DNA of 64,000 nucleotides. It comes from Pseudomonadota bacterium (lineage in GTDB: Bacteria; Pseudomonadota; Alphaproteobacteria; Rickettsiales; UBA3002). Below are positions 1-9,778 of the stretch, in pieces; positions within the stretch are counted from its first letter, which is position 1; each line of letters starts with the position of its first letter. The notes under the pieces were generated by a model that ran no database searches, was not told the origin of the DNA, and saw nothing but the letters and a program-made list of their open reading frames with translations. Position numbers and translations under genes: made by a program. Where the stretch lies: contig JAZKJM010000003.1 in NCBI GenBank assembly GCA_040384265.1, positions 79,919 through 143,918 of the forward strand, given 5' to 3'.

Positions 1-120
1 AACCAGCATCACCGACATCCCGTTTGCCAGCAATGCCTCGCAGCTGTCCCTGAGACGCTTTCTCTCGAAATAGAAGACACCTTCTACGGGTGCCCCAAAC
101 CTGAATGGATTTTCTTTCAT
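1..120 (-). CDS. ATP-binding protein (archaeal-type ATPase), N-terminal fragment cut by window edge
   Basis: Forty codons of a gene that runs off the left edge. The start ATG (120-118) has GGAG seven bases upstream. The visible N-terminus reads NPFRFGAPVEG, then a FYFER segment and a hydrophobic strand MSVMLV. In the ATPase_2-like (PF01637 group) proteins this arrangement leads straight into the P-loop, which here would lie outside the window. These proteins are usually orphan, strain-variable ATPases of unknown role. The family call rests only on these residues and is an inference. A 9-bp-arm palindrome (138-163) lies in its promoter region. Confidence 0.6.
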   Translation of the reverse strand, partial: MKENPFRFGAPVEGVFYFERKRLRDSCEALLANGMSVMLV

Positions 121-137
121 GCACTTTCTCCACCATC

Positions 138-163
138 AAAACTAAACGATTCTATTTAGTTTT
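138..163. promoter_or_regulatory. Palindrome between ilvC and the ATPase gene (operator or terminator)
   Basis: Perfect inverted repeat: AAAACTAAA (138-146), an 8-base loop, then TTTAGTTTT (155-163). It is AT-rich in a GC-rich window. It lies 17 bases after the ilvC stop and 18 bases before the ATPase start on the same strand. It could therefore stop ilvC transcription (the stem ends in a T run) or serve as an operator for the ATPase gene. The sequence cannot decide between the two. Confidence 0.5.
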
Positions 164-179
164 ACAAGTGCAAAAAGTG

Positions 180-1887
<1,708 letters not shown>

Positions 1888-1896
1888 GATTGCCTC

Positions 1897-2019
1897 GATG
1901 ATCCGATGTGATGATGATCGGATAATCCGTGTATCATCGTTTCCAGTGTCTTATGCAACATCATTACGCCCCTTCATAAACCTTCACGGATCATCCGATC
2001 ATCATCACATCGGATCATC
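1897..2019. repeat. 35-bp inverted repeat between ilvB and ilvN
   Basis: Arms at 1897-1931 and 1985-2019 are complementary over 35 bases with one mismatch, and the outer 27 bases are perfect. The loop is about 53 bases. The far arm runs into the ilvB stop codon (2018-2020), and the near arm ends beside the ilvN Shine-Dalgarno sequence. In the ilvB-ilvN transcript this would form a long stable hairpin. It has no T-tract, so it is not a standard terminator. Confidence 0.85.
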
Positions 2020-3769
2020 ACACCCTGTTCTTATCCAGCACCACCGCCGCCTCATTCGGCCCCAGCACCAGCTCGTGATGGGCCGCGCCGGCGGGGATCA
2101 TGGGGTATACATTCTCGCTCGGATCGACCCAGCAATCGAATAGCACCGGCCCTTTATGGTCGAGCATTTCCTTGATGCTGGCATCGAGCTTCGCCGGGTC
2201 TTTGCAGCGCATGCCCTTGAGGCCAAATGCCTCCGCCATCGCCACGAAATCGGGCAGGGCGTCCATGTAGCTTTCCGAATAGCGGCTGGAATAGAACATC
2301 TCCTGCCACTGGCGCACCATGCCCATATACTGGTTGTTGAGGATCATGATTTTCACCGGCAGGCGGTATTGCACCGCCGTGCTCAGCTCCTGGATATTCA
2401 TCATGAAGCTGGCCTCGCCGGTAACGCAGACCACCGTGTTCTTCGGGTGCGCGATCTGCACGCCAATCGCTGCGGGCAGGCCATAACCCATGGTGCCAAG
2501 CCCGCCAGACGTCAGCCAGCGGTTGGGTTTATCGTAGAGGATATGCTGCGCCGCCCACATCTGGTGCTGGCCCACATCCGTCGTCACGTAAAAATCCTTT
2601 TTACCGAGGAAATGGTTCACCCGGCGCAGTGCGTGCTGCGGCTTGATATGCTTGCCCGTCTGCTTATAGCCAAACGAGTCGCGTTTGCGCCATGCCTCGA
2701 TCTGCTTCCACCACTTCGCCAGCGGCTCTTTCTGCGGGCTGAGCTTTTTCTTTTTCCAAAGCGCGATCATCATCTCGACCACTTCGCCCGCATCGCCGAC
2801 GATGGGAATATCGACATGGACGATCTTGTTGATGCTCGACGCATCGACATCGACATGGATTTTCTTCGATTTCTGGCTGAACGCATCCAGCCGCCCGGTC
2901 ACCCGGTCATCGAACCGCGCGCCGAGATTGATCATCACGTCGCAATCGCTCATGCACATATTGGCTTCGAGCGAGCCGTGCATGCCCGGCATGCCGAGGA
3001 ACTGCGCGTCATGGCCAGGAAATGCGCCCAGGCCCATCAGCGTCGTCGTCACCGGATAGCCGGTCATATGCGCCAGTTTGATGAACGACTCGCAGGCCTC
3101 TGCGCCCGCATTCACCAACCCGCCGCCGACATAAAACAGCGGCTTCTTGGCCTTGGCCATCAGATCCACCGCGCGCTCGACCAGCTTGGCATCCGCCTTT
3201 TTCACCGGGTTATAGCTCTGGCGGCGCACGCCCTGCGCCCCATGATAGGTGCCGATCGCGTTGAGCACGTCCTTGGGCACATCCACCAGCACCGGCCCCG
3301 GGCGGCCACTGACCGCGACATGGAATGCCTCATGCATAATCCGCCCAAGGTCATCGACATTTTTTACCAGGTAATTATGCTTCGTCGCGCTGCGGGTGAT
3401 GCCGATAATATCGGCCTCCTGAAACGCATCCGTGCCGATCAGGTGGGTCGGCACTTGCCCGGTCACGCACACCAGCGGGATCGAATCCATCAGCGCATCG
3501 CACAGCGCCGTCACCGTGTTGGTGGCGCCCGGGCCCGAAGTCACCATCAGCACCCCAACCTTACCGGTCGAGCGCGCATAGCCTTCGGCCGCATGGCCCG
3601 CGCCCTGCTCGTGGCGCACCAGGATATGGCGCAGTTTATTCTGCTTAAACAACGCGTCATAGACCGGCAGCACCGCCCCACCGGGATAGCCAAACACCAC
3701 CTCGGTTCCGCAATCGATCATCGATTGAATGACAATTTCCGCCCCGGTCAATTCACGTGTTTCGCTCAT
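2018..3769 (-). CDS. ilvB: Acetolactate synthase large (catalytic) subunit
   Basis: ThDP-dependent condensation of pyruvate with pyruvate or 2-oxobutyrate, the first step of branched-chain amino acid synthesis. The 583-residue protein has the three-domain ThDP enzyme layout: the PYR domain with the catalytic Glu in RHEQGAGH, a central FAD/nucleotide domain, and the PP domain with the Mg-ThDP motif from VTGEASF to ILNN. The usual GDG is GEA here, a variant I recall as common in alphaproteobacterial enzymes. An open frame extends 17 codons further, but GAGGGG four bases before the ATG at 3769 supports the MSETRELTG start. It sits 75 bases downstream of miaA and ahead of ilvN. Confidence 0.97.
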   Translation of the reverse strand: MSETRELTGAEIVIQSMIDCGTEVVFGYPGGAVLPVYDALFKQNKLRHILVRHEQGAGHAAEGYARSTGKVGVLMVTSGPGATNTVTALCDALMDSIPLVCVTGQVPTHLIGTDAFQEADIIGITRSATKHNYLVKNVDDLGRIMHEAFHVAVSGRPGPVLVDVPKDVLNAIGTYHGAQGVRRQSYNPVKKADAKLVERAVDLMAKAKKPLFYVGGGLVNAGAEACESFIKLAHMTGYPVTTTLMGLGAFPGHDAQFLGMPGMHGSLEANMCMSDCDVMINLGARFDDRVTGRLDAFSQKSKKIHVDVDASSINKIVHVDIPIVGDAGEVVEMMIALWKKKKLSPQKEPLAKWWKQIEAWRKRDSFGYKQTGKHIKPQHALRRVNHFLGKKDFYVTTDVGQHQMWAAQHILYDKPNRWLTSGGLGTMGYGLPAAIGVQIAHPKNTVVCVTGEASFMMNIQELSTAVQYRLPVKIMILNNQYMGMVRQWQEMFYSSRYSESYMDALPDFVAMAEAFGLKGMRCKDPAKLDASIKEMLDHKGPVLFDCWVDPSENVYPMIPAGAAHHELVLGPNEAAVVLDKNRV

Positions 3770-3844
3770 GGTACCCCTCGTTGAAGCCGGGCAACGTAAC
3801 AGAAACCCCATAAATCGCAACGGTTGCGATAAGGGCGCGGGCGA

Positions 3845-4732
3845 TTACCCTTGCGGCTCCAGCATCGCCGCCACCGTCGCCGGGCGGGCCGCGGGTAGCT
3901 GATGGCGGATCCAGGTCATCTGCCGCTTGGCGTAATTGCGGGTGTTTTGCTGCGCTTTGGCGATGGCGTCCTCGCGCGTCATGTCCCCACGCAAGTGGGC
4001 CATCAACTCCGGCACCCCATGCGCGCGCAGGATCGGCAGCGCCGGGTCGAGGCCAAGGCCCATCAGCACCCGCACCTCCTCCAGCGCGCCGTTTTCCATC
4101 ATGATGTGGAAGCGCCGGTCGATCCGCGCATACATCTGCGCCCGCTCCGGCAACATCGCAAAACAACGCACCGGCACACCCGGAAACAGCGGCGGTGATG
4201 CCCGCTCCTGCCATGCCGCAAGGCTCACCCCCGTGCCCTCGATCACCTCCAGCGCCCGCACGATCCGCTGCGTATCCCCCGGCTTCAGCCGGGCGGCCAT
4301 CCGCGGATCTTTTTGCGCCAGCAGCGCGTGGAGGGACGCGGCATCCTCGCCACGCGCGCGCTTCGGCACGGCCGGAATATCCGCCAGCCCGTCCATCAGC
4401 GCTTTCACGTACATGCCCGTGCCGCCCACCAGCAGCGGCTGCTTGCCCGCCGCCCAGGCGGCGCGGATGACCGGCCCCACCAGCCCCAGCCACACCGCAA
4501 CCGAGGTCGGCGAGGCGGGCGGCAACACGCCATACAGCGCATGCTCGGCCTGCGCTTCTTCCGCAACGCTCGGCCGCGCACTCAGCACCCGCAGCGCGCT
4601 CACCATCTGCATCGCATCGGCATTGATGATGACAGTCGGCCGCGATTGCGCTATCTCAAGCGCCAACGCCGATTTTCCAGCCCCGGTCGGCCCCATTAGC
4701 ACGGTGATTTGTTCGTTATGTCGCAACCGCAT
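3845..4732 (-). CDS. miaA: tRNA dimethylallyltransferase
   Basis: Transfers a dimethylallyl group to A37 of tRNAs reading UNN codons. The 295-residue protein has the P-loop GPTGAGKS (14-21), DAMQMV (normally DSMQVY, D39), GGTGMYVKAL, QRIVRALEV and the C-terminal NTRNYAKRQMTW tRNA-binding segment. The frame stays open for another 190 codons upstream, but that stretch is only the antisense of serB. The ATG at 4732, with AAGGA four bases upstream, gives the normal protein. Its first 15 bases overlap the first 15 bases of serB head to head, so each gene's leader lies inside the other's coding sequence. It is followed by ilvB. Confidence 0.95.
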   Translation of the reverse strand: MRLRHNEQITVLMGPTGAGKSALALEIAQSRPTVIINADAMQMVSALRVLSARPSVAEEAQAEHALYGVLPPASPTSVAVWLGLVGPVIRAAWAAGKQPLLVGGTGMYVKALMDGLADIPAVPKRARGEDAASLHALLAQKDPRMAARLKPGDTQRIVRALEVIEGTGVSLAAWQERASPPLFPGVPVRCFAMLPERAQMYARIDRRFHIMMENGALEEVRVLMGLGLDPALPILRAHGVPELMAHLRGDMTREDAIAKAQQNTRNYAKRQMTWIRHQLPAARPATVAAMLEPQG

Positions 4733-5611
4733 GTCCTTACCCTGATCGCCGCACCCGGTACGGCCCTGTCCCTCGATTACCTCGTCAGCCCGCTGACGTC
4801 GAGCGGTGTTGCGTTTGCCAGTATCACCTGGCTTGCCCCGACCATCGCCTGCGACCTCGTGTTGAACGTCGCCCCGCCACCGCACAGCTACGCCGAAACC
4901 CTTGCCCGCTGCGCCCAAACGCAGGTGGATAGCGCCCTGCAGCCCCTCGCCCAGCGCCGCAAAACCCTGCTGATTTCGGATATGGATTCGACCATGATCG
5001 AACAGGAATGCATCGACGAGCTGGCGGATGTGATGGGCCTTAAGCCCCGTGTCAGCGCCATTACCGAGCGCGCCATGAACGGCGAACTGGATTTTAAAGA
5101 AGCCCTGCGCGAGCGCGTCGCCCTGCTGGCAACCATGCCCGAAGCCGCGCTGCAGGACGTGTTCGACCGCCGCATCACCCTGATGCCCGGCGCTAAAACG
5201 CTGGTCGCCACCATGAAGGCGGGCGGCGCCACCGCCCATCTTGTCTCGGGCGGCTTCACCTTCTTCACTGCCCGCGTCGCGCGCGCCCTCGGGTTCGATG
5301 GGCATGAGGCAAATATTCTGCAGGCGGCAGACGGAAAACTCACCGGCACCGTCGCCGAACCGATCCTCGATAAGGATTCCAAACGCGCAAGCCTTGAGCG
5401 GCTGATGGAAGAAAAAGCGATCCCGCGCGAAGCGACCTTAGCCGTCGGCGATGGCGCGAACGACCTGCCGATGATTCTCGCCGCGGGCCTGGGCGTTGCC
5501 TATCACGCCAAACCGGTGGTCGAGGCACAAGCCCCCGTCAGCATCCGCCACCACAACCTCACCGCGCTGCTCTACCTGCAAGGTATTCCGCGGGATGAGT
5601 GGGTCGAGTAA
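4718..5611 (+). CDS. serB: Phosphoserine phosphatase
   Basis: HAD-family hydrolase that dephosphorylates O-phosphoserine in the last step of serine synthesis. The 297-residue protein has motif I SDMDSTMIEQE (nucleophile D88, acid D90), motif II SGGFTFF, a motif III lysine near DKDSKR, and motif IV GDGANDLPM. The first 75 residues form the ACT-like N-terminal part seen in SerB. The start is the ATG at 4718 by alignment of MSQPHVLTL with the family; there is no strong ribosome binding site (GGTGA, ten bases upstream). It diverges from miaA with overlapping 5' ends, an arrangement often conserved in alphaproteobacteria. Confidence 0.95.
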   Translation: MSQPHVLTLIAAPGTALSLDYLVSPLTSSGVAFASITWLAPTIACDLVLNVAPPPHSYAETLARCAQTQVDSALQPLAQRRKTLLISDMDSTMIEQECIDELADVMGLKPRVSAITERAMNGELDFKEALRERVALLATMPEAALQDVFDRRITLMPGAKTLVATMKAGGATAHLVSGGFTFFTARVARALGFDGHEANILQAADGKLTGTVAEPILDKDSKRASLERLMEEKAIPREATLAVGDGANDLPMILAAGLGVAYHAKPVVEAQAPVSIRHHNLTALLYLQGIPRDEWVE

Positions 5612-5630
5612 AACTCCCTCAAGCACCGTC

Positions 5631-5720
5631 GTCATCCTGCGGCTCGACCGCAGGATCTCAGGCAACGGATTCAGGCCTGCGTGTGTGACCTGAGATCCTA
5701 CGCTTAAAGCGTAGGATGAC
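5631..5720. repeat. GTCA-type hairpin repeat between convergent serB and degP
   Basis: Bounded by GTCATCCT (5631) and AGGATGAC (5713-5720). Inside are two separate hairpins, CCTGCGG-ctcga-CCGCAGG and CCTACGC-ttaaa-GCGTAGG, plus an inner pair ATCTCAGG / CCTGAGAT. This gives a cruciform shape. It lies between two convergent genes and could end transcription in both directions. Its ends match other GTCA-type modules at 18303, 54071 and 62663. Confidence 0.8.
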
Positions 5721-5752
5721 GAGTGGGTGGAGAGGAAGGAAAGCAACCCCTC

Positions 5753-7213
5753 CTACCGCAGACTCACCGTCACGAACACCACCTCGTCACCGCGCCGCAC
5801 TTGCAGCAGCGCATAGCCATGGCCGGATTTCTTGGCGGCCTTCAGCCCCTGCTTCAGCGCCTCGACAGAATCGACCGGCTGCTGGTTCACCTGCACAATC
5901 ACGTCGCCCGGCACGATGCCCTTTTTGCCCGCTTCGCCGGTGCGGTCGAGCGCATCGACAATCAACCCCTTCACCGATGGTTTGAGCTGAAACTGCGCCC
6001 GCAAATCGGGCGTAATCGGCACCAATTGCAGGCCCAGCACCAGGTCTTTACTCATCGGCGCGGCCTCCGGATTTTTCGTTGGTTTCACGACCGCCGCCCC
6101 ATCTTCATCCAATGGCAGTTCGCCGACTTTGGTCGAAATGGTCACTTCCTTACCGTCGCGCCAGACCACCATATCGACCTTCTTACCGATTTTGCTATCC
6201 GCCACCACCCGCGGCAGTTTGCGCATTTCGTCGATGTCGCGGCCATCGAATTTCACGATGACATCGCCCACCGCCAGCCCCGAGCCACGCGCCGGGCTGT
6301 CCTGACTCACATCCACCACCAGCGCGCCGCGCGGTTTGCCAAGGCCCAGCGAATCGGCAATCTCCTCATTGACCAGTTGGATCTTCACCCCCAGCCAGCC
6401 GCGATGGATCATGCCATACTGCTTCAGCTGGTCGATCACCCCTTTGGCAAGCACGCTTGGCACCGCAAAGCCGATGCCGACATTGCCGCCCGTGGGCGAG
6501 AAAATCGCGGCGTTGATGCCAACCACATCGCCCTTGGTGTTGAACAGCGGCCCGCCGGAATTGCCACGGTTAATCGCCGCATCCGTCTGGATGAAATCAT
6601 CGAACGGCCCGGCATTGATGTTGCGCCCACGCGCACTCACAATCCCCGCCGAGACCGAGCCGCCCAGCCCAAACGGGTTGCCCACCGCAATCACCCAATC
6701 ACCCACATGCAGCACGTCGGAATCACCAAAGCTGACAAACGGCAGCGGCTTGTCGGACTTCACTTTCAGCAGCGCCAGGTCGGTCTTGGGATCGCGGCCC
6801 ACGAGTGTCGCGGGCAAGTGCGAGTTATCATGGAAAATCACCGTGATCGCCTCCGCGTCGCCGATCACATGGTTATTCGTCACCACATAGCCGCCCGCAT
6901 CGATCACAAAACCCGAGCCCAGCGAGGTCACGGCCTTGCCCTGCAATGGCCCGTCCGGCGCCATGCCGCGCTGGCGAAAAAGCTGCTTGAACTGGCGCGT
7001 CTGCGGCGTATCCGGCAAGCCGTCGAAATCGAACATCGGCGCTTCCGCCACTGCCTGCTTGTTGCTTTTTTGCGTTGTTGAAATGTTCACCACCGCCGGC
7101 ATCAACGGCTCAATAATCGGCGCAAAGGAATCGGGCGCTGCGGCCTGCACGGATTGGGAAAGCGCCACGCCAACCAGCGTCGCAACGGCGAAACAATGCT
7201 GCAGCAATTTCAT
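5753..7213 (-). CDS. degP: Periplasmic serine protease, Do/DegP family
   Basis: Periplasmic heat-shock protease and chaperone that degrades misfolded envelope proteins. The 486-residue precursor has a signal peptide ending near SVQA (24). The trypsin-like domain carries the triad H115 (TNNHV), D145 (TDLALL) and S219 (GNSGGP). Two PDZ domains follow (about 270-370 and 395-480). Length matches Do-type HtrA proteases. AAGGAG seven bases before the ATG fixes the start. It is the third gene of a minus-strand hflK-hflC-degP set, a conserved alphaproteobacterial grouping that links membrane and periplasmic proteolysis. Confidence 0.95.
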   Translation of the reverse strand: MKLLQHCFAVATLVGVALSQSVQAAAPDSFAPIIEPLMPAVVNISTTQKSNKQAVAEAPMFDFDGLPDTPQTRQFKQLFRQRGMAPDGPLQGKAVTSLGSGFVIDAGGYVVTNNHVIGDAEAITVIFHDNSHLPATLVGRDPKTDLALLKVKSDKPLPFVSFGDSDVLHVGDWVIAVGNPFGLGGSVSAGIVSARGRNINAGPFDDFIQTDAAINRGNSGGPLFNTKGDVVGINAAIFSPTGGNVGIGFAVPSVLAKGVIDQLKQYGMIHRGWLGVKIQLVNEEIADSLGLGKPRGALVVDVSQDSPARGSGLAVGDVIVKFDGRDIDEMRKLPRVVADSKIGKKVDMVVWRDGKEVTISTKVGELPLDEDGAAVVKPTKNPEAAPMSKDLVLGLQLVPITPDLRAQFQLKPSVKGLIVDALDRTGEAGKKGIVPGDVIVQVNQQPVDSVEALKQGLKAAKKSGHGYALLQVRRGDEVVFVTVSLR

Positions 7214-7245
7214 AGTCTAACTCCTTAGTTCATCGCGTTATGAAA

Positions 7246-7341
7246 ACCCCCTCCCCCATAGGGGGAGGGCTGGGGTGGGGCCATTATGGAACTCAGAGTT
7301 CCGAATGTCCCCCTCCAACCTCCCCCTTACAGGGGGAGGAG
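7246..7341. repeat. G/C-tract hairpin repeat between hflC and degP
   Basis: Two outer hairpins of the type CCTCCCCCATAGGGGGAGG (7250-7268) and CCTCCCCCTTACAGGGGGAGG (about 7319-7339) flank a middle hairpin GGAACTC-AGAGTTCC. The outer parts also pair with each other (GGTGGGG with CCCCCTCC). A similar layout occurs at 43726-43856. It fills most of the 153-base gap between hflC and degP. Confidence 0.75.
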
Positions 7342-7366
7342 TACAGCGCCCATAAAGCGCCGCCGT

Positions 7367-8293
7367 TTATTGTTTCAACTGCCCAAGGAACCCATCATCG
7401 GGCAACATCACCATCGTCGTGTCGTCCTTGCTCAGGGTGGTCCGGTAGGCCTGCATCGCGCGGTAGAATTTGAAGAATTCCGGGTCGCGCCCGAACGCTT
7501 CGGCATAGGTCTTGGTCGCAATCGCATCGCCCTGACCGCGGGTGATTTCGGCGGTCTTGCGCGCATCGGCCAGCAGCTCGGTGCGCTCGCGCTCGGCGGT
7601 GGCGCGGATCAGGGTCGCCTGCTCATCGCCTTCCGCCCGGAAACGCTGGGCTTCCTTGGTGAAGTTCTTGCGCATGCGCTCATAGGTCGATTGCGAAATG
7701 TCACTCGGCAAATCCGCCCGCACAATCCGCAGATCCACCACCTGCACACCGAAGCCCTGCACGTTGCTGGTGCCGCCCGCACTGGTCTCGCGCGCCACCA
7801 CCCCGGCTTTCGCCGAAGCCTGCGCATTCACGTTCACGCGGATTTTCTTCATGATGTCGCCACGCTTGGTCGACAGCAGATCGCTCAGCGAATGGGCCGC
7901 CAGCACGCTGCGCATGCTCGACAGCACAATCGAATTCAGGCGGCTGTTGAGGTTCTCCTCGTTCTTCACCGATTGGTAAAACTGCACCGGGTCAATAATG
8001 CGGTAGCGCACATAGGCATTTACCACCACGCGCTCATCCACATCTGTTTCGCGGTTCTTGGTAATAAACTCCGCCGGGCGCGATTCAAACTCCAGAATCC
8101 GCGTATCGAACAGCATCAGGTCCTGCACAAACGGCAGCTTCACATGCAGGCCCGGCTTCTTCACCACCCGCTTGATTTCACCAAATTGCAGCACCAGCGC
8201 CTGCTGCGTCTGCGGCACAATAAACAGGCTCGACAGCACCAGAATCAGCACCGCCACCGCGACCACACCCAGCTTCATAAAAATCGTTTTCAT
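7367..8293 (-). CDS. hflC: HflC, SPFH/band-7 subunit of the FtsH regulator complex
   Basis: Partner of HflK; the two form the large membrane cage that surrounds and modulates the FtsH protease. The 308-residue protein has one N-terminal membrane segment (about 7-27) with the rest periplasmic. A band-7/SPFH domain starts at QQALVLQFGE, and a helical, charged coiled-coil region follows (about 215-265, with AERERTELLADARKTAE). Length is typical. It starts ten bases after the hflK stop, so the two are surely co-transcribed. degP follows after a repeat-filled gap. Confidence 0.95.
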   Translation of the reverse strand: MKTIFMKLGVVAVAVLILVLSSLFIVPQTQQALVLQFGEIKRVVKKPGLHVKLPFVQDLMLFDTRILEFESRPAEFITKNRETDVDERVVVNAYVRYRIIDPVQFYQSVKNEENLNSRLNSIVLSSMRSVLAAHSLSDLLSTKRGDIMKKIRVNVNAQASAKAGVVARETSAGGTSNVQGFGVQVVDLRIVRADLPSDISQSTYERMRKNFTKEAQRFRAEGDEQATLIRATAERERTELLADARKTAEITRGQGDAIATKTYAEAFGRDPEFFKFYRAMQAYRTTLSKDDTTMVMLPDDGFLGQLKQ

Positions 8294-8303
8294 GGTCGTT
8301 CCC

Positions 8304-9503
8304 CTACTGCGCTTGCGGCGTGGCTACGCTCACCGGCGCGGTCGCGGCGGCAGGCTTGGCGGTTGGTGTCGGCATGGTGATCGGCAATACCGGTATCGCC
8401 CCCTTGGCGGCGCTATCGACGATGACTTTCGGCATGCCCTTGAGCACCTCCTCCATCGTCTCCAGATACATGCGCCGCTTGGTCACATCCTTGGCGACCG
8501 CATATTCGGCGTAAATCTGTTTGAAGCGCGAGGCATTCCCCGACGCATCCGCCATCACTTTCGCCTTATAGGCCTCGGCGTCCTGCAGCATTTTCGCCGC
8601 ATCCCCCTTCGCCCGTGGGATGATTTCGTTGCGATAGCCTTCCGCAACCGATTCCGCCGTCTGCTTATCCTGCTCGGCGCGTTTTACATCCTGAAACTCA
8701 TCGATCACCGGCTGCGGCACATCCGGACGGCTCAGGTTGACCGCGATAATTTCAATCCCCGCATCGTATTCATCGAAGGTTTGCTGCATCAGGTTGCGGG
8801 TATCTTCCGCAATCTGGCTTTGCGCGCCGGTAAGCACATCGTCGAGCTTGTTGCGCCCGATCACTTCACGCATCGCGGATTCCGCAACGATCTTCACGTT
8901 CTCCGCCGGGTTGCGCATGTTGAACAGGAATTTCTCCGGGTGCCCGGCATCGATCTTCCACTGCACTTCGAAATCGATATCGACAATATTGCGGTCGCCC
9001 GTCAGCATCAGCCCTTCATGGGTTTGCTGGCTATCGGCACCACTGCGATCTGCCAGCGCAAGCTTTGCGACCCGCACATTCGGGTTCTCCGCACCACCGG
9101 CGCGGTAGCCGATTTCAACCTTATTCACCGTCGTCACCGAGGGGATAATCACCTGCTCCACCGGCGATGGCAGACGGTAATTCAGCCCCGGCGAGGCGAT
9201 GCGTTTGAACTCGCCAAAGCGCAGCACAATCCCCAGCTCGTCGGAGTTCACCCGGTAAATGCCCGAGGCCAGCCACAGCACAAACACCGCCGCCAGCGCC
9301 AGCACGACGATCTGTTTCTCGCTACCGCCGCCGCTATTTTTATTCATCGCGCCGCGCATTTTCGCGCCGCCATCGCGGATGATTTTCTCAAACGGGTTAT
9401 GGTTGCCCGGCCCCTTGCCGCCATTGCCACCGCCGATGGGTCCACCACCTGTCGGCCCACGTCCACCATTTGGTCGGCCCCAAGGGCTATTATTATCTGC
9501 CAT
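8304..9503 (-). CDS. hflK: HflK, SPFH/band-7 subunit of the FtsH regulator complex
   Basis: Larger partner of HflC in the FtsH-HflKC complex. The 399-residue protein opens with a Gly/Pro/Asn-rich cytoplasmic tail of about 60 residues (GGGPIGGGNGGKG), typical of HflK. A single membrane helix (64-82), the band-7 domain starting at DELGIVLRFGE and a coiled-coil region follow. The C-terminus is a low-complexity Ala/Pro/Val-rich tail. GAGGA before the ATG supports the start. It is the first gene of the minus-strand hflK-hflC-degP set. Its upstream region holds a CR1 repeat shared with the divergent mrp gene. Confidence 0.95.
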   Translation of the reverse strand: MADNNSPWGRPNGGRGPTGGGPIGGGNGGKGPGNHNPFEKIIRDGGAKMRGAMNKNSGGGSEKQIVVLALAAVFVLWLASGIYRVNSDELGIVLRFGEFKRIASPGLNYRLPSPVEQVIIPSVTTVNKVEIGYRAGGAENPNVRVAKLALADRSGADSQQTHEGLMLTGDRNIVDIDFEVQWKIDAGHPEKFLFNMRNPAENVKIVAESAMREVIGRNKLDDVLTGAQSQIAEDTRNLMQQTFDEYDAGIEIIAVNLSRPDVPQPVIDEFQDVKRAEQDKQTAESVAEGYRNEIIPRAKGDAAKMLQDAEAYKAKVMADASGNASRFKQIYAEYAVAKDVTKRRMYLETMEEVLKGMPKVIVDSAAKGAIPVLPITMPTPTAKPAAATAPVSVATPQAQ

Positions 9504-9525
9504 ACATTCCTCGTGCGGGCGGATC

Positions 9526-9641
9526 AGCGCATTTCTAGGGTCGATTTCGTCGTCCTTTTTGTGCTCAGTCAGTCATGTAGCGCCGCTACACTCCTTCCCT
9601 GCGCGCAAAAACTCCTAGAACTCGCCACCTATAAATACGCT
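9526..9641. repeat. CR1 repeat, copy A (hflK/mrp intergenic)
   Basis: A core of about 87 bases (9540-9626) contains CTCAGTCAGTCATGTAG and CGCCGCTACACTCC. It is flanked by imperfect inverted arms AGCGCATTTCTAGG (9526-9539) and CCTATAAATACGCT (9628-9641), 12 of 14 paired. Inside, CTTTTTGTGC pairs with GCGCAAAAA. Three more copies lie at 34118, 55171 and 61830, each with different flanking arms. It sits in the divergent promoter region of hflK and mrp. Confidence 0.8.
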
Positions 9642-9778
9642 TTCCAGCGTAGTGGTTTTTATACATTCTTTTTTCGTGCCCCCACATATAGAGTGCTCCA
9701 TCATGCACTTCAAGCGGCGTGCAATGCGATCTGTAATAAACACGTGTGCATTCGCGCATAGCCGCGTATAACGGCCCC

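Noticed and set aside
2156-3784. Long plus-strand open frame of 542 codons opposite ilvB
   Set aside because: It is the antisense of a clear acetolactate synthase. The His/Arg-rich composition is what GC-rich antisense frames give, and no domain is visible.
4733-5305. N-terminal extension of miaA by about 190 codons
   Set aside because: The extra part is exactly antisense to serB and has no P-loop kinase features; the ATG at 4732 has a ribosome binding site and gives a normal MiaA.
5723-7081. 452-codon plus-strand frame opposite degP
   Set aside because: Antisense of the protease gene, no recognisable protein features.
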